Part shown: positions 1 to 8,496 of the stretch, in pieces
Layout: every line of letters begins with the position of its first letter
Numbering within the stretch: the stretch's first letter is position 1
Position numbers and translations under genes: made by a program
Assembly: GCF_900091655.1 (NCBI RefSeq)
Contig: NZ_LT594621.1
Span: 1,116,001-1,180,000, forward strand
Direction: 5' to 3'
Length of the DNA stretch: 64,000 nt
DNA from: Culturomica massiliensis
GTDB lineage: Bacteria > Bacteroidota > Bacteroidia > Bacteroidales > Marinifilaceae
The notes under the pieces: generated by a model
Told to the model about the DNA's origin: nothing
What the model saw: only the letters and a program-made list of their open reading frames with translations
The model's database searches: none

Positions 1-660
1 ATGGGAGTACTGCTGACGTATGCCTCATACATCCGGAAAACAGAAAATCTGGCACACATTTCATTACAGGTTATTACCACAGACACCTTAGTGGCAATTT
101 TATCCGGAATAGCTATTCTGCCTGCGGTATTTTCATTCGGTATCGATCCACAGGCCGGACCCGGACTTGTATTCCTGACTCTTCCCCAAGTATTCCAAAG
201 TATGCCGCTGGGTTATTTCTGGGCCATTCTGTTTTTTATACTGCTGACTTTCGCCGCTCTGACTTCGGCAATCTCTCTGATGGAAGTTGTCGTAGCCTAT
301 CTGGTTGAAGAGAAAAAAATGAGCCGTCTGAAAGCGACGATTACCACCACTTCAGGCATCGGGCTGCTCGGAATCTTTTGTACTCTTTCATTCGGACCGT
401 TGCAAAACATCCGTTTTTTCGGACTATCGATCTTCGATACGTTCGATTTTGTCAGTTCCAATATATTACTGCCCCTGGGAGGTATATTGATCTGTATTTT
501 TGCCGGCTGGCGACTGGATAAATCCATACTCTGCGACGAAATCAGTAACGAAGGCCGTCTTAAATTTAAATTTTTCAGACTATATGCTTTTATTCTGAAA
601 TACGTCGCTCCCATCTGTATCTTTGTAATACTTCTGAACTCAATGGGAATCCTGAAATAA
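1..660 (+). CDS. Sodium:neurotransmitter-symporter (NSS/SNF) family transporter, C-terminal part
   Basis: This is the carboxy-terminal part of a multi-pass inner-membrane transporter of the NSS family, which imports amino acids or similar solutes with sodium. About five to six hydrophobic segments are visible, including a leading GVLLTYASY stretch that in the family lies mid-protein, and a typical final helix before the stop at 658-660. The ATG at position 1 is at the window edge and should not be read as the start: bacterial members are about 450 residues and only 219 are seen here, so the amino half lies outside. Substrate cannot be told from this part. The gene is followed by about 400 bases of repeat-rich non-coding DNA. 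Confidence 0.85.
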   Translation: MGVLLTYASYIRKTENLAHISLQVITTDTLVAILSGIAILPAVFSFGIDPQAGPGLVFLTLPQVFQSMPLGYFWAILFFILLTFAALTSAISLMEVVVAYLVEEKKMSRLKATITTTSGIGLLGIFCTLSFGPLQNIRFFGLSIFDTFDFVSSNILLPLGGILICIFAGWRLDKSILCDEISNEGRLKFKFFRLYAFILKYVAPICIFVILLNSMGILK

Positions 661-938
661 ACCGCCGGAAATTAAAAGACAATCTACATAAAAAACGTTT
701 TAATGCAGATTTACGATTTTAGATTAAAAATCTGATAAAAAATCAGGTTGCCGGGCAATTCAAAATTTACAATCCATATGAACCATTTCAGATTGATCGG
801 ACCAATCTGAAATGATTCTTCTATTTCTCCCCAAGATATATCAAATTATAACCTGCAACCTTTAATTTCCCATCAATACCTCTTCACACTGAAACATAAA
901 AAACCGAAATGACTGACAATGAACCGGATCAGCATCAG

Positions 939-974
939 AAATTACACAAATGAGTCCGTCCCAGTGTGTAATTT
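939..974 (+). repeat. 36-bp palindromic element, copy 1
   Basis: The element has 10-bp inverted arms (aaattacaca and tgtgtaattt) around a 16-nt centre containing GAGTCCGTCCC. An almost identical copy lies at 42946-42981 in reverse orientation, differing by one missing T. No gene is inside. It is a dispersed intergenic repeat of unknown function. Confidence 0.75.
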
Positions 975-994
975 GAAATCTGCAGGTTCCATCC

Positions 995-1050
995 AAAATC
1001 GTAAATCAAAAATCGTAAATCATAAATCGTAAATCGTAAATCAAAAATCG
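995..1050 (-). repeat. Heptad (NNNGATT) repeat array A
   Basis: Read on the minus strand, the stretch is a run of 7-bp units: TTTGATT, TACGATT, TTTGATT, TACGATT, TACGATT, TATGATT, TACGATT and so on. The period of seven is kept although the first three bases vary. It ends about five bases before the uvrA stop codon. Confidence 0.8.
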
Positions 1051-1054
1051 TAAA

Positions 1055-3892
1055 TCAAAGACACTCCCCCAATTCTTCTTTCAAAAACTTTCCGGTTTCC
1101 GAAATCTTTACCCGGGCAACGTCTTCCGGGGTACCCGTAGCTATGATCTTTCCGCCGTCCTTACCACCTCCGGGGCCCATATCGATCAGGTAATCGGCCA
1201 CTTTGATTACATCCAGATTATGCTCGATCACAATGACACTATTGCCTTTATTCACTAAACGCTGGATCACTTCCAACAGAATATTGATATCTTCGAAATG
1301 CAGTCCGGTAGTAGGTTCATCAAGGATATAGAGGGTTTTTCCGGTATCTTTTTTCGAAAGTTCCGTGGCAAGCTTGATCCGTTGTGACTCACCGCCGCTA
1401 AGCGTAGTACATTGCTGTCCCAATTTGATATATCCCAACCCGACCTCCTGCAACACCTTCAATTTCTGCTGTAGATAAGAGACATTTTCGAAAAACTCTA
1501 CGGCCTGATTAATGGTCATATTCAACACATCTCCGATCGATTTCCCCTTATAACGTATCTCCAGCGTTTCTTTGTTGTATCGTTTACCGTCGCAGGATTC
1601 ACAATGTACGTAGACATCCGGCAGGAAATTCATCTCGATCGTCTTTACACCGGCCCCCTTACATTCCTCACACCGGCCCCCGGCCATATTGAAAGAAAAA
1701 CGTCCGGCAGCATATCCCCGTATCTGCGACTCCGGCAACTTCTCGAAAATCTTCCGTATATCCGCAAAGATTCCGGTATAGGTAGCCGGATTCGAACGGG
1801 GAGTACGTCCCAGCGGGCTCTGATCTACCACGACAACTTTATCGACGTGCTCTATACCTTCAATTGAACGGTAAGGCAAAGGAGTTTCTATCGCCCGGTA
1901 GAATTTCTCACTCAATATCGGACGTAAAGTTCCGTTAATCAATGAAGATTTACCGCTTCCGCTCACACCGGTAACACCTACCAGCATTCCGAGCGGAATC
2001 TCAACATCCACATTTTTCAGATTATTTCCGGTACATCCGGACAACTTTAAATATTTTCCGTTTCCTTTCCGTCTTTCTTCCGGAACCCGGATGGCTTTAA
2101 CCCCATTCAGATATTGTGCCGTCAGGCTGTCACTCCTGCGAATATCGTCTATTGTTCCGACAGCCATCACTTCTCCGCCTTTCCGTCCTGCCTTCGGTCC
2201 CATATCCACAATATAATCCGCTTTTTCCATCATTTCCTTATCGTGCTCCACGACGATTACCGAGTTACCGGCATCTCTCAACTGCTGCAAAGAATGAATC
2301 AGCTTGCGGTTATCCTTCTGATGCAAACCGATACTGGGCTCGTCCAATATATACAACACATTCACCAATTGGGAACCGATCTGAGTTGCCAACCGGATAC
2401 GCTGCGATTCACCACCGCTCAGCGTCATCGACTGACGGTCGAGGGAAAGGTATTCCAAACCAACGTCCAACAAAAACTTCAGACGGGTACGGATTTCTTT
2501 GAATATTTCTCCGGCAATCTGTTTCTGTTTTTCTCCAAGCTCCTGTTCCGTCCGGCACACCCACTCGTAAAGATCCGTCAGCTCCATTTGAGCCAACTCG
2601 GAAATATTTTTTCCCGCAATCCGGAAATGCAGCGATTCCCGGTTCAGCCGTTGTCCGTCGCAAACATCACATTTAACGACAGAAACAAACTGTTCCGCCC
2701 ATTTATTGGCTTTCTTGGAGGTTGCATTCTCCTCCTGCATGGTAATGTATTTGATAATCCCTTCGAAAGTATAAAGAGAATTGGAAGACACCCCCAACTC
2801 TTTATTTTCCAGCCGGAGCTGCCCCGGATAACCGTAAAGTACGTCCGTTAAAGCCTCCTCCGGCAAATCCCGGATCGCCGTATGTAAAGTCGTACCGTGT
2901 TTTTTCAATACGGTATCAATCTGCCAGAAAAGTATACCGTTTTTATACTTTCCCAAAGGCAAAATTCCGCCGTCGTAAATCGAAAGCGAATCATCCGGCA
3001 CGATTTTATTCATATCTACCGCCGTCACATACCCCAAGCCTTTACACTTCGGACAAGCCCCGTGAGGCGAATTAAAAGAAAATGAATGCGGAGCGGGTTC
3101 CTTATAAGAAATACCGGTATCGGGACACATCAGGTGACGACTGTAATATTTCAATTCGTTCCCGCCGTACTCCTGCACCATCATCACCCCGTCACCGTGC
3201 TTCATAGCGGTAGCAACCGATCCTTTCAGGCGTTTCTCGTCCACATCATCCACCACCAGCTTATCGACAACAATCTCGATATCATGTATCTTATAACGGT
3301 CTACTGCCATTCCCGGCACAATCTCCCGGATCTCACCGTCGATACGTGCCGACAGAAATCCTTTTTTCTGCAGACTTTCAAACAAATCCTTATAATGCCC
3401 TTTTCTTCCCTTTACCACCGGCGCTAATAACATTATTTTCTTACCGGCAAAATCCTTTTGAATCAGGTCGATGATTTGCTCATCCGTATATTTCACCATC
3501 CGTTTCCCCGTCACATACGAATAAGCTTCACCCGCCCGGGCAAAAAGCAAACGCAGGAAATCATACACCTCCGTCGTCGTCCCCACTGTCGAACGCGGAT
3601 TTTTATTCGTCGTTTTTTGCTCGATCGAAATAACAGGACTCAAACCGGTAATCTTATCCACATCCGGACGTTCCATACCTCCCAAAAACTGACGGGCATA
3701 TGCCGAAAAAGTTTCCATATAACGGCGTTGCCCTTCGGCATAAATCGTATCGAATGCCAACGAAGATTTTCCGCTTCCGCTCAAACCGGTAATCACCGTC
3801 AGACGATTCCGCGGAATCGTCAAATCCACGTTTTTCAGATTGTGTTCACGGGCACCGTATATCTTAATAACTTCATCCTCTTCCATAACCAA
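1055..3892 (-). CDS. uvrA: UvrABC excinuclease subunit A
   Basis: UvrA is the damage-scanning ATPase of nucleotide excision repair; a UvrA dimer finds distorted DNA and loads UvrB. The 945-residue length is normal. Both ABC ATPase modules are visible: Walker A GLSGSGKSS at about 36-44 and again near 640, and LSGGESQR signatures near 490 and 830. The carboxy zinc finger (CEEC and CESC pairs, about 742-768) is complete. In the first zinc-finger region the leading pair reads CPDTG and lacks its second cysteine, while CPKCKGLG is intact; I believe this variant is common in Bacteroidetes. Either ATG at 3892 or 3886 could be the start. A minus-strand -7 element TAAATTTG lies at 3908-3915. Confidence 0.97.
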   Translation of the reverse strand: MVMEEDEVIKIYGAREHNLKNVDLTIPRNRLTVITGLSGSGKSSLAFDTIYAEGQRRYMETFSAYARQFLGGMERPDVDKITGLSPVISIEQKTTNKNPRSTVGTTTEVYDFLRLLFARAGEAYSYVTGKRMVKYTDEQIIDLIQKDFAGKKIMLLAPVVKGRKGHYKDLFESLQKKGFLSARIDGEIREIVPGMAVDRYKIHDIEIVVDKLVVDDVDEKRLKGSVATAMKHGDGVMMVQEYGGNELKYYSRHLMCPDTGISYKEPAPHSFSFNSPHGACPKCKGLGYVTAVDMNKIVPDDSLSIYDGGILPLGKYKNGILFWQIDTVLKKHGTTLHTAIRDLPEEALTDVLYGYPGQLRLENKELGVSSNSLYTFEGIIKYITMQEENATSKKANKWAEQFVSVVKCDVCDGQRLNRESLHFRIAGKNISELAQMELTDLYEWVCRTEQELGEKQKQIAGEIFKEIRTRLKFLLDVGLEYLSLDRQSMTLSGGESQRIRLATQIGSQLVNVLYILDEPSIGLHQKDNRKLIHSLQQLRDAGNSVIVVEHDKEMMEKADYIVDMGPKAGRKGGEVMAVGTIDDIRRSDSLTAQYLNGVKAIRVPEERRKGNGKYLKLSGCTGNNLKNVDVEIPLGMLVGVTGVSGSGKSSLINGTLRPILSEKFYRAIETPLPYRSIEGIEHVDKVVVVDQSPLGRTPRSNPATYTGIFADIRKIFEKLPESQIRGYAAGRFSFNMAGGRCEECKGAGVKTIEMNFLPDVYVHCESCDGKRYNKETLEIRYKGKSIGDVLNMTINQAVEFFENVSYLQQKLKVLQEVGLGYIKLGQQCTTLSGGESQRIKLATELSKKDTGKTLYILDEPTTGLHFEDINILLEVIQRLVNKGNSVIVIEHNLDVIKVADYLIDMGPGGGKDGGKIIATGTPEDVARVKISETGKFLKEELGECL

Positions 3893-3907
3893 AAATCAAT
3901 TAACCTG

Positions 3908-3915
3908 CAAATTTA
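3908..3915 (-). promoter_or_regulatory. Candidate uvrA promoter, -7 element
   Basis: On the minus strand this reads TAAATTTG and fits the Bacteroidetes TAnnTTTG consensus. It lies 15 bases upstream of the first possible uvrA ATG. A TTTG on the same strand lies about 17 nt further up, slightly closer than the usual spacing. Confidence 0.45.
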
Positions 3916-4001
3916 CAACAAATCGGAGAGATCAAAGACAATCATAGATTTTAAATTGTAATTTTTAGATTGAATTAACGATTGAAGCCCGGATATAAAA
4001 A

Positions 4002-4023
4002 ATCTCCCGGTTTCCCGGGAGAT
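4002..4023 (-). terminator. Hairpin with U-tract on the minus strand
   Basis: The arms atctcccgg and ccgggagat pair perfectly over 9 bp with a 4-nt loop. On the minus strand they are followed by TTTTTTAT, as in an intrinsic terminator. No minus-strand gene is seen directly upstream, so it may end a short transcript arising from the 4.1-4.6 kb gap or act as an attenuator ahead of uvrA. Confidence 0.6.
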
Positions 4024-4072
4024 GTATGAAAAAAATCATTGTGTTTCTAAAATAAAAGGGAGGCATCCCTAA

Positions 4073-4204
4073 GGTTCTTTAAAGTTTAAGCATATGGGGC
4101 TATGAAAAGATGTTGTATGTGTGTGCGTGCGTCTGTGTGTGTGGTGTGTGTATGTGCGTGGTGTAATTTGCCCCGTAGATTATACTTCAAACATTTAAAG
4201 AACT
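4073..4204. repeat. Long imperfect inverted repeat around a GT-rich core
   Basis: The left arm (4073-4100) and right arm (4170-4204) match over gttctttaaa (10 bp), then a gapped gttt-aag block and a final ggggc/gcccc. The loop is about 70 nt and very rich in GT. The shape suggests a structured RNA or leader rather than a coding region. The only open reading in it is the cysteine-rich small ORF listed next. Confidence 0.5.
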
Positions 4205-4272
4205 ACTTTGAAAACCAGCTTGTTTATAAGCTATCCCCTCCCCCGTGGTGTGTGCTAAATAATTTAATCTAA
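4102..4272 (+). CDS. Possible cysteine-rich small ORF or leader peptide (56 aa)
   Basis: An ATG-started frame of 57 codons runs through the GT-rich loop of the inverted repeat. Its first 21 residues hold seven cysteines (MKRCCMCVRAS then VCVVCVCAWC), because the GT repeat encodes Cys and Val. It could be a translated leader that senses cysteinyl-tRNA, since the frame sits inside a fold-back structure. It could equally be chance coding by a simple-sequence repeat. No start-deciding ribosome site is seen, and the next plus-strand gene is over 400 bp away. I list it because of the structure, not because I recognise the protein. Confidence 0.25.
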   Translation: MKRCCMCVRASVCVVCVCAWCNLPRRLYFKHLKNYFENQLVYKLSPPPWCVLNNLI

Positions 4273-4699
4273 ATAACAGCTAAATAAAATCATAAATTTC
4301 AATCATCATTTACACCTGATTTAACGGGAAAACGAATAGGAGGGTTACAATATCCGATTATTTTTTTCAAAAATCTTTCATTTTTATTTTATACCACTGA
4401 TAATCAATACAATAAAATTTCATTTTTTTATAAAAAAGACCACCATCACCCCAATTCAGGCCTGTCAATAAGGAAAAAACTGAAAAATTTCTGAGGTACA
4501 GCATTCAAAAAAGAAACACTTCTCAGCTAAATCTTAGAATCATCAGTCGAAAAATCCATTTATTCAAAATTTAAAATTCGATTTATTGATATTTTTGCTT
4601 ACCGTCTAAACTTTAAAAAGTATTTTATTCATTTATATCGTAATAAATTATACCTTCCCCTCATCAATCCTATATTTACATTTAAATCATATAACAGCT
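4273..4699. other. AT-rich intergenic stretch
   Basis: No gene or clear repeat is seen. It is strongly AT-rich. A TATATTTA at about 4672-4679 resembles the -7 element with one mismatch and may serve the lipoprotein gene that starts at 4700. Confidence 0.5.
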
Positions 4700-5335
4700 A
4701 TGAAAAATATTGTTTTTATCCTTTGCGGGATTTTATTTCTATCCTGCCGTTCTCAATCAAATACTGATATGCCGCCATTGATAACAGCCGACAGTCTGGC
4801 AACACACATTACTCAATTTTCAGGCAAAAAAGTAACGGTTGAGGGCAAAATCATCCACGTATGCCCTGTAGACGGTAAAAAAATGAAATTATCAGGCCGT
4901 AACCGCCAAATTGTCAAAATCATTTTATCCGATTCGTCGGCTCGTTTCGAGCATTCTCTGACAGGGAAAACATTACAAATTTCAGGTACCGTCAGTGAAA
5001 CCCGGATTTCCCGTGCTTACATCGACTCTATCGAAGCCGCAGGTCTTCTGCTTTGTCACATAGATCATAACCCCTGCAACGATTCCGTATGGATCGCCAA
5101 TATGCACAAGCAGGGAAAAGCGGAGCAAAACCTGCAACGGACTGTTACCAATCTACGACAGATCATGACAACCCAGGGCAGGGATTACGTTTCTGTGATT
5201 GTTCTTGTGGCTGACAAAATAAAAGAAATCAAGATAGAAAATGAAAAAATACAAACATCACAGCAGCGGAACAATTCCCCTTATTCCTTCTGCCAAGGCT
5301 GTCCCTTGTGCGGTCTTTGCCTCCGGAAAGGATAG
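4700..5335 (+). CDS. Lipoprotein with OB-fold-like domain and Cys-rich tail
   Basis: The 211-residue protein starts with a lipoprotein signal (LFLSC, Cys at about 16), so it is likely anchored in the cell envelope. Residues about 28-120 look like the OB-fold domain of small Bacteroidetes lipoproteins, with alternating strands such as KKVTVEGKIIHVC and GKTLQISGTV, and a CPVDGKKM motif. The final residues hold a CxxCxxCxxC pattern (CQGCPLCGLC), which could bind a metal or iron-sulphur cluster. The function is unknown. The gene stands alone and ends at the bidirectional terminator 5356-5385, convergent with the ribosomal block. Confidence 0.75.
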   Translation: MKNIVFILCGILFLSCRSQSNTDMPPLITADSLATHITQFSGKKVTVEGKIIHVCPVDGKKMKLSGRNRQIVKIILSDSSARFEHSLTGKTLQISGTVSETRISRAYIDSIEAAGLLLCHIDHNPCNDSVWIANMHKQGKAEQNLQRTVTNLRQIMTTQGRDYVSVIVLVADKIKEIKIENEKIQTSQQRNNSPYSFCQGCPLCGLCLRKG

Positions 5336-5355
5336 CCATTAGCGATAAGCATAAA

Positions 5356-5385
5356 AAAAATCCCCTTCTCACGAAGGGGATTTTT
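5356..5385. terminator. Bidirectional intrinsic terminator
   Basis: A 13-bp perfect stem (aaaaatccccttc and gaaggggattttt) has a 4-nt loop and A/T tracts on both sides. It lies between the convergent lipoprotein gene and the ribosomal-protein block and should serve both. Confidence 0.9.
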
Positions 5386-5401
5386 ATAAGATCAAAGAGA
5401 A

Positions 5402-5554
5402 TTATTTTTTCAAATAAGCCTTTACCTCATCAGTGGTGACCATTTGTTCTCTGAACGTATAGGCACCTGTTTTCGGAGATTTCACCATTTTGATTACTTT
5501 AGCGTATCCCCGGCCGTCTCCGGTCTTCAATGTTGCAACAACCTTCTTTGCCAT
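5402..5554 (-). CDS. DUF4295 small basic protein
   Basis: The frame codes for 50 residues starting MAKKVVATLKTGDGRG and ending KAYLKK. It matches the small DUF4295 family that in Bacteroidetes follows the genes for ribosomal proteins L28 and L33. It begins 8 bases after the L33 stop, so it is in the same operon. The high lysine content and the location suggest a ribosome-associated role, which is inference. The terminator at 5356-5385 closes the operon. Confidence 0.9.
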   Translation of the reverse strand: MAKKVVATLKTGDGRGYAKVIKMVKSPKTGAYTFREQMVTTDEVKAYLKK

Positions 5555-5562
5555 AGTTCAAA

Positions 5563-5751
5563 TTATTTAATTTCTCTGTGTAAAGTTACTTTCTTCAATA
5601 TCGGATTGTACTTTTTCAGTTCCAATCTCTCCGGAGTATTCTTTCTGTTCTTCGTGGTAATATACCGTGAAGTTCCCGGCATACCGGATTCTTTATGTTC
5701 TGTACACTCAAGAATCACCTGTACTCTATTTCCTTTAGCTTTCTTTGCCAT
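5563..5751 (-). CDS. rpmG: 50S ribosomal protein L33
   Basis: The 62-residue protein has the L33 pattern: a strand [12 protein letters not shown], then [23 protein letters not shown], the family's most conserved block. L33 sits near the E-site of the large subunit. The zinc-binding cysteines found in some L33 forms are absent apart from one Cys, so this is the zinc-free type. It lies 11 bases after rpmB and just before the DUF4295 gene. Confidence 0.97.
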   Translation of the reverse strand: MAKKAKGNRVQVILECTEHKESGMPGTSRYITTKNRKNTPERLELKKYNPILKKVTLHREIK

Positions 5752-5762
5752 CTTCAGTGATT

Positions 5763-6005
5763 TTAAACATTCTTAATTAATCCATCAGCCGCAGCTTGTT
5801 TCAAACAAGCACTGATACCTTTCTTATTGATCAAACGAAGACCAGCAGCAGATACGTTCAAACGAATCCATCTGTCTTCTTCCGGCCAATAAAAATTTCT
5901 CTTGAACAGGTTGATAGAAAATGTTCTCTTCACTCTTCTTTTTGAGTGAGATACATTATTACCACCCATTGCTTTCTTTCCGGTTATTTGACAAACTCTT
6001 GACAT
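5763..6005 (-). CDS. rpmB: 50S ribosomal protein L28
   Basis: The 80-residue protein begins [29 protein letters not shown], the L28 signature with its conserved ITGK and NNVSHS blocks, and has the [14 protein letters not shown] motif in the middle. It is a large-subunit ribosomal protein. It is the first gene of rpmB-rpmG-DUF4295 on the minus strand. A promoter element TATATTTG lies on the same strand at 6072-6079. Confidence 0.97.
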   Translation of the reverse strand: MSRVCQITGKKAMGGNNVSHSKRRVKRTFSINLFKRNFYWPEEDRWIRLNVSAAGLRLINKKGISACLKQAAADGLIKNV

Positions 6006-6351
6006 CTCTCAGTAATTTTTTTAAACGCTTTCCAAACAGGTTGCAAATTAAGTACTTTTTATTCACATAATCAAATATACCGAAAAAAAAATCACATTTT
6101 TTTATGACAACTCCCAAAATCATTAAACATCCTCCCTTTTCATACTTTACCCAGCACTACCTTAGCGGAACCGACAATGTGAATCATTAGCGGCAACAGC
6201 CCGCACAACATCTTTATCTTTCCTCTCCCGAATGTCATTCCATCTCACTTTTTATTTTATTTTTGCAACAGCAACAACACAGTTTAACACGACGGTCAAA
6301 GCTCATACAGAAAAAGTCTGCAAGCCTACAACTGTCTTAATCTTAATACTT
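6006..6351. promoter_or_regulatory. Divergent intergenic region with rpmB promoter
   Basis: The minus strand reads TATATTTG at 6072-6079, a full match to the Bacteroidetes -7 consensus, about 67 bases ahead of the rpmB ATG. No plus-strand promoter for the M3 peptidase is obvious. The in-frame upstream codons of that gene from 6232 do not look like protein. Nothing else is seen. Confidence 0.55.
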
Positions 6352-8457
6352 ATGAAAAAAATAACTTATCTGATCTGTTTTGCAGGTATTGTCATGCAGG
6401 CCTGTAACAGTGAGGTGAAACAAGACAACCCTTTTCTTAAAGATTTCGATACTCCTTTCGGAGTACCTCCTTTTCATTTGATTCAGAACAAACATTACTT
6501 ACCGGCTTTTGACGAGGGAATGCGGCAACAAAATGCGGAGATCGAAGCGATACTCAATAATCCGGAAGTTCCGACCTTCGCAAACACAATAGAAGCATTG
6601 GAAAAATCAGGACAACTACTCAACAAAGTTTCCGGGGTTTTCATCAACCTGCAAGCTGCAAATACCAGCGACTCTTTGCAGATAGTAGCTGAAACGGTCA
6701 CGCCCCTGCTTACATCTCACAAAGATGCGATCAATCTGAACGAAAAATTATTCGAACGGGTGAAAACCATATATAATAATAAAGAAAACGAAAATCTGAC
6801 AACAGAACAAAAGCAGGTACTGGATAAATACTATCAGGGATTTATCCGGGGAGGAGCCAATCTATCACCGGAAGACAAAGAAAAATTCAAAAAAATAAAT
6901 AATGAACTCTCGGTTCTGACCCTCAAATTCGGAAGCAATCTATTGAAGGAAACCAACAACTACCACTTACTGATCGAAAATGAAAAGGATCTGGCAGGAC
7001 TTCCCGAAGGAGTAATTGCAGCCGCGGCCGAAACAGCTAAAGCCAACGGACAAGCGGGAAAATGGATGTTTACATTGCACAATCCAAGTATCATGCCTTT
7101 CCTGCAATATGCCGATAACCGGGATCTACGTGAACAAATCTACCGGGCCTATACACAAAGAGGCAATAACGACAACGAATACGATAACAAGGAAATCATA
7201 TCCAAAATCGTTGCTTTGCGTTTACAGAAAGCCAACCTGTTAGGCTTTCCGGATTATGCCAGTTATGTTCTGGATGAAAATATGGCCAAAAATCCGGAAA
7301 ATGTTTATAAACTATGCCACCAAATCTGGGAGGCAGCTCTGCCCGTCGCCCAAAAAGAAGCCGGAGAGTTACAAAAAATGATTACTCAAACAGGAGGAAA
7401 TTTCAAACTGGCCCCTTGGGACTGGCGGTATTATGCAGAAAAAGTCAGACAAGCCCAATACGGATTGGATGAAAACGAGCTCCGGCAATATTTTCCTCTG
7501 GATAAAGTCAGAGAAGGCGCCTTCTATACTGCCAACAAATTATACGGAATTACTTTCGAGCAACGGAACGATTTACCCCTTCCCCATCCCGAAGCCCTGG
7601 CATTCGAAGTAAAGGATGCCGACGGCAGTCCTATCGGAATATATTATGTCGATTACTTCCCTCGTCCGGGTAAAAGTCAGGGAGCCTGGATGGAAGCCTT
7701 CCGGCCTCAATCCGGTTTACTCAATTCTACTCCGGTCATTACCAATGTGTGCAACTTTACCAAACCGACCGGAGAAACGCCGGCCCTGTTGACTTTTGAC
7801 GAAGTACAGACCTTGTTTCATGAATTCGGACATGCTCTTCACGGGTTATTATCCCAATGCACTTACCCCAGTGTAGCAGGCACCAACGTATATCGTGATT
7901 TTGTCGAGCTCCCTTCTCAAATCATGGAAAACTGGGCGGCAGACCCGGAAGTATTAAAAGTGTATGCCCGCCATTATAAAACCGGAGCAAATATACCGCA
8001 GGCATTGATCGACAAATTGCAAAAAAGCAGTCATTTCAACCAGGGATTCGCTACAACGGAATTTATGGCGGCTGCCTTACTGGACATGGCTTACCATACC
8101 CGAAAAACAACCGATCCCATCGATGTGGAAAAATTTGAGAAAGAAACATTGGAAAAACTCGGACTCCTGCCTTCCATCACTGTGCGCTACCGGAGCACCT
8201 ACTTCGCCCACATATTCGAAGGCACCGATTCCTATGCCTCCGGATATTATGCATACACCTGGGCGGAAGTATTGGATGCCGATGCTTTTGCAGCATTTAA
8301 AGAAACCGGAGATATTTTTAACCCGGAAAAAGCAAAGGCTTTCCGAGAATATATCCTTTCAAAAGGCAGCAGCGACGACGCGATGAAACTTTACCTCGCT
8401 TTCCGTGGCCAGGAACCGTCAATCGAACCGCTTCTGGAAAGAAGGTTCGGATCTTAA
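6352..8457 (+). CDS. M3-family peptidyl-dipeptidase lipoprotein (Dcp-like)
   Basis: This is a thermolysin-fold zinc peptidase of family M3, which trims dipeptides or cleaves short oligopeptides in the periplasm. The zinc motif HEFGHALHGLL is near residue 490, preceded by LLTFDEVQTLF as usual. I chose the ATG at 6352, because it opens a lipoprotein signal (ITYLICFAGIVMQAC, Cys about 18); the longer frame from 6232 adds non-signal sequence. The resulting 701 residues fit the family length. The protein is monocistronic and convergent with the thioesterase gene. Together with the S9 and M49-like genes downstream it points to a peptide-using lifestyle. Confidence 0.93.
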   Translation: MKKITYLICFAGIVMQACNSEVKQDNPFLKDFDTPFGVPPFHLIQNKHYLPAFDEGMRQQNAEIEAILNNPEVPTFANTIEALEKSGQLLNKVSGVFINLQAANTSDSLQIVAETVTPLLTSHKDAINLNEKLFERVKTIYNNKENENLTTEQKQVLDKYYQGFIRGGANLSPEDKEKFKKINNELSVLTLKFGSNLLKETNNYHLLIENEKDLAGLPEGVIAAAAETAKANGQAGKWMFTLHNPSIMPFLQYADNRDLREQIYRAYTQRGNNDNEYDNKEIISKIVALRLQKANLLGFPDYASYVLDENMAKNPENVYKLCHQIWEAALPVAQKEAGELQKMITQTGGNFKLAPWDWRYYAEKVRQAQYGLDENELRQYFPLDKVREGAFYTANKLYGITFEQRNDLPLPHPEALAFEVKDADGSPIGIYYVDYFPRPGKSQGAWMEAFRPQSGLLNSTPVITNVCNFTKPTGETPALLTFDEVQTLFHEFGHALHGLLSQCTYPSVAGTNVYRDFVELPSQIMENWAADPEVLKVYARHYKTGANIPQALIDKLQKSSHFNQGFATTEFMAAALLDMAYHTRKTTDPIDVEKFEKETLEKLGLLPSITVRYRSTYFAHIFEGTDSYASGYYAYTWAEVLDADAFAAFKETGDIFNPEKAKAFREYILSKGSSDDAMKLYLAFRGQEPSIEPLLERRFGS

Positions 8458-8467
8458 TGCATGAATT

Positions 8468-8496
8468 GGGATTAGAGAGAATTTCTCTCTAATCCC
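8468..8496. terminator. Hairpin between convergent genes
   Basis: Perfect 13-bp arms (gggattagagaga and tctctctaatccc) with a 3-nt loop. The structure touches the stop codon of the minus-strand thioesterase gene and follows the M3 gene by 10 bases. It has no strong U-tract, so it may be a weak bidirectional terminator or an RNA-stability hairpin. Confidence 0.6.

Larger units (their letters stand above)
661..1054. other. Repeat-rich intergenic region
   Basis: No gene is seen. The stretch holds a short heptad run (CAGATT-TACGATT-TTAGATT) near 705-726, a perfect 12-bp hairpin at 784-814 (arms catttcagattg and caatctgaaatg, 7-nt loop), the 36-bp palindromic element at 939-974 and a long heptad array at 995-1050. 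It lies between the ends of two convergent genes, so some of these hairpins may stop transcription from either side. None is followed by a clear U-tract. Confidence 0.7.

Noticed and set aside
995..1050. Heptad arrays as CRISPR
   Set aside because: Units are contiguous 7-mers without spacers, and no cas genes are in the window.
2114..2851. Long plus-strand frames opposite uvrA
   Set aside because: They are antisense shadows of a highly conserved gene.
1055..3892. Incomplete first zinc finger in UvrA as evidence of a defect
   Set aside because: I believe the CPDTG/CPTTG form is common in Bacteroidetes UvrA, so it is probably a lineage feature.
4073..4204. Minus-strand reading with many His codons, as in a his-operon leader
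   Set aside because: No start codon opens this frame before a stop and no histidine genes follow on that strand.
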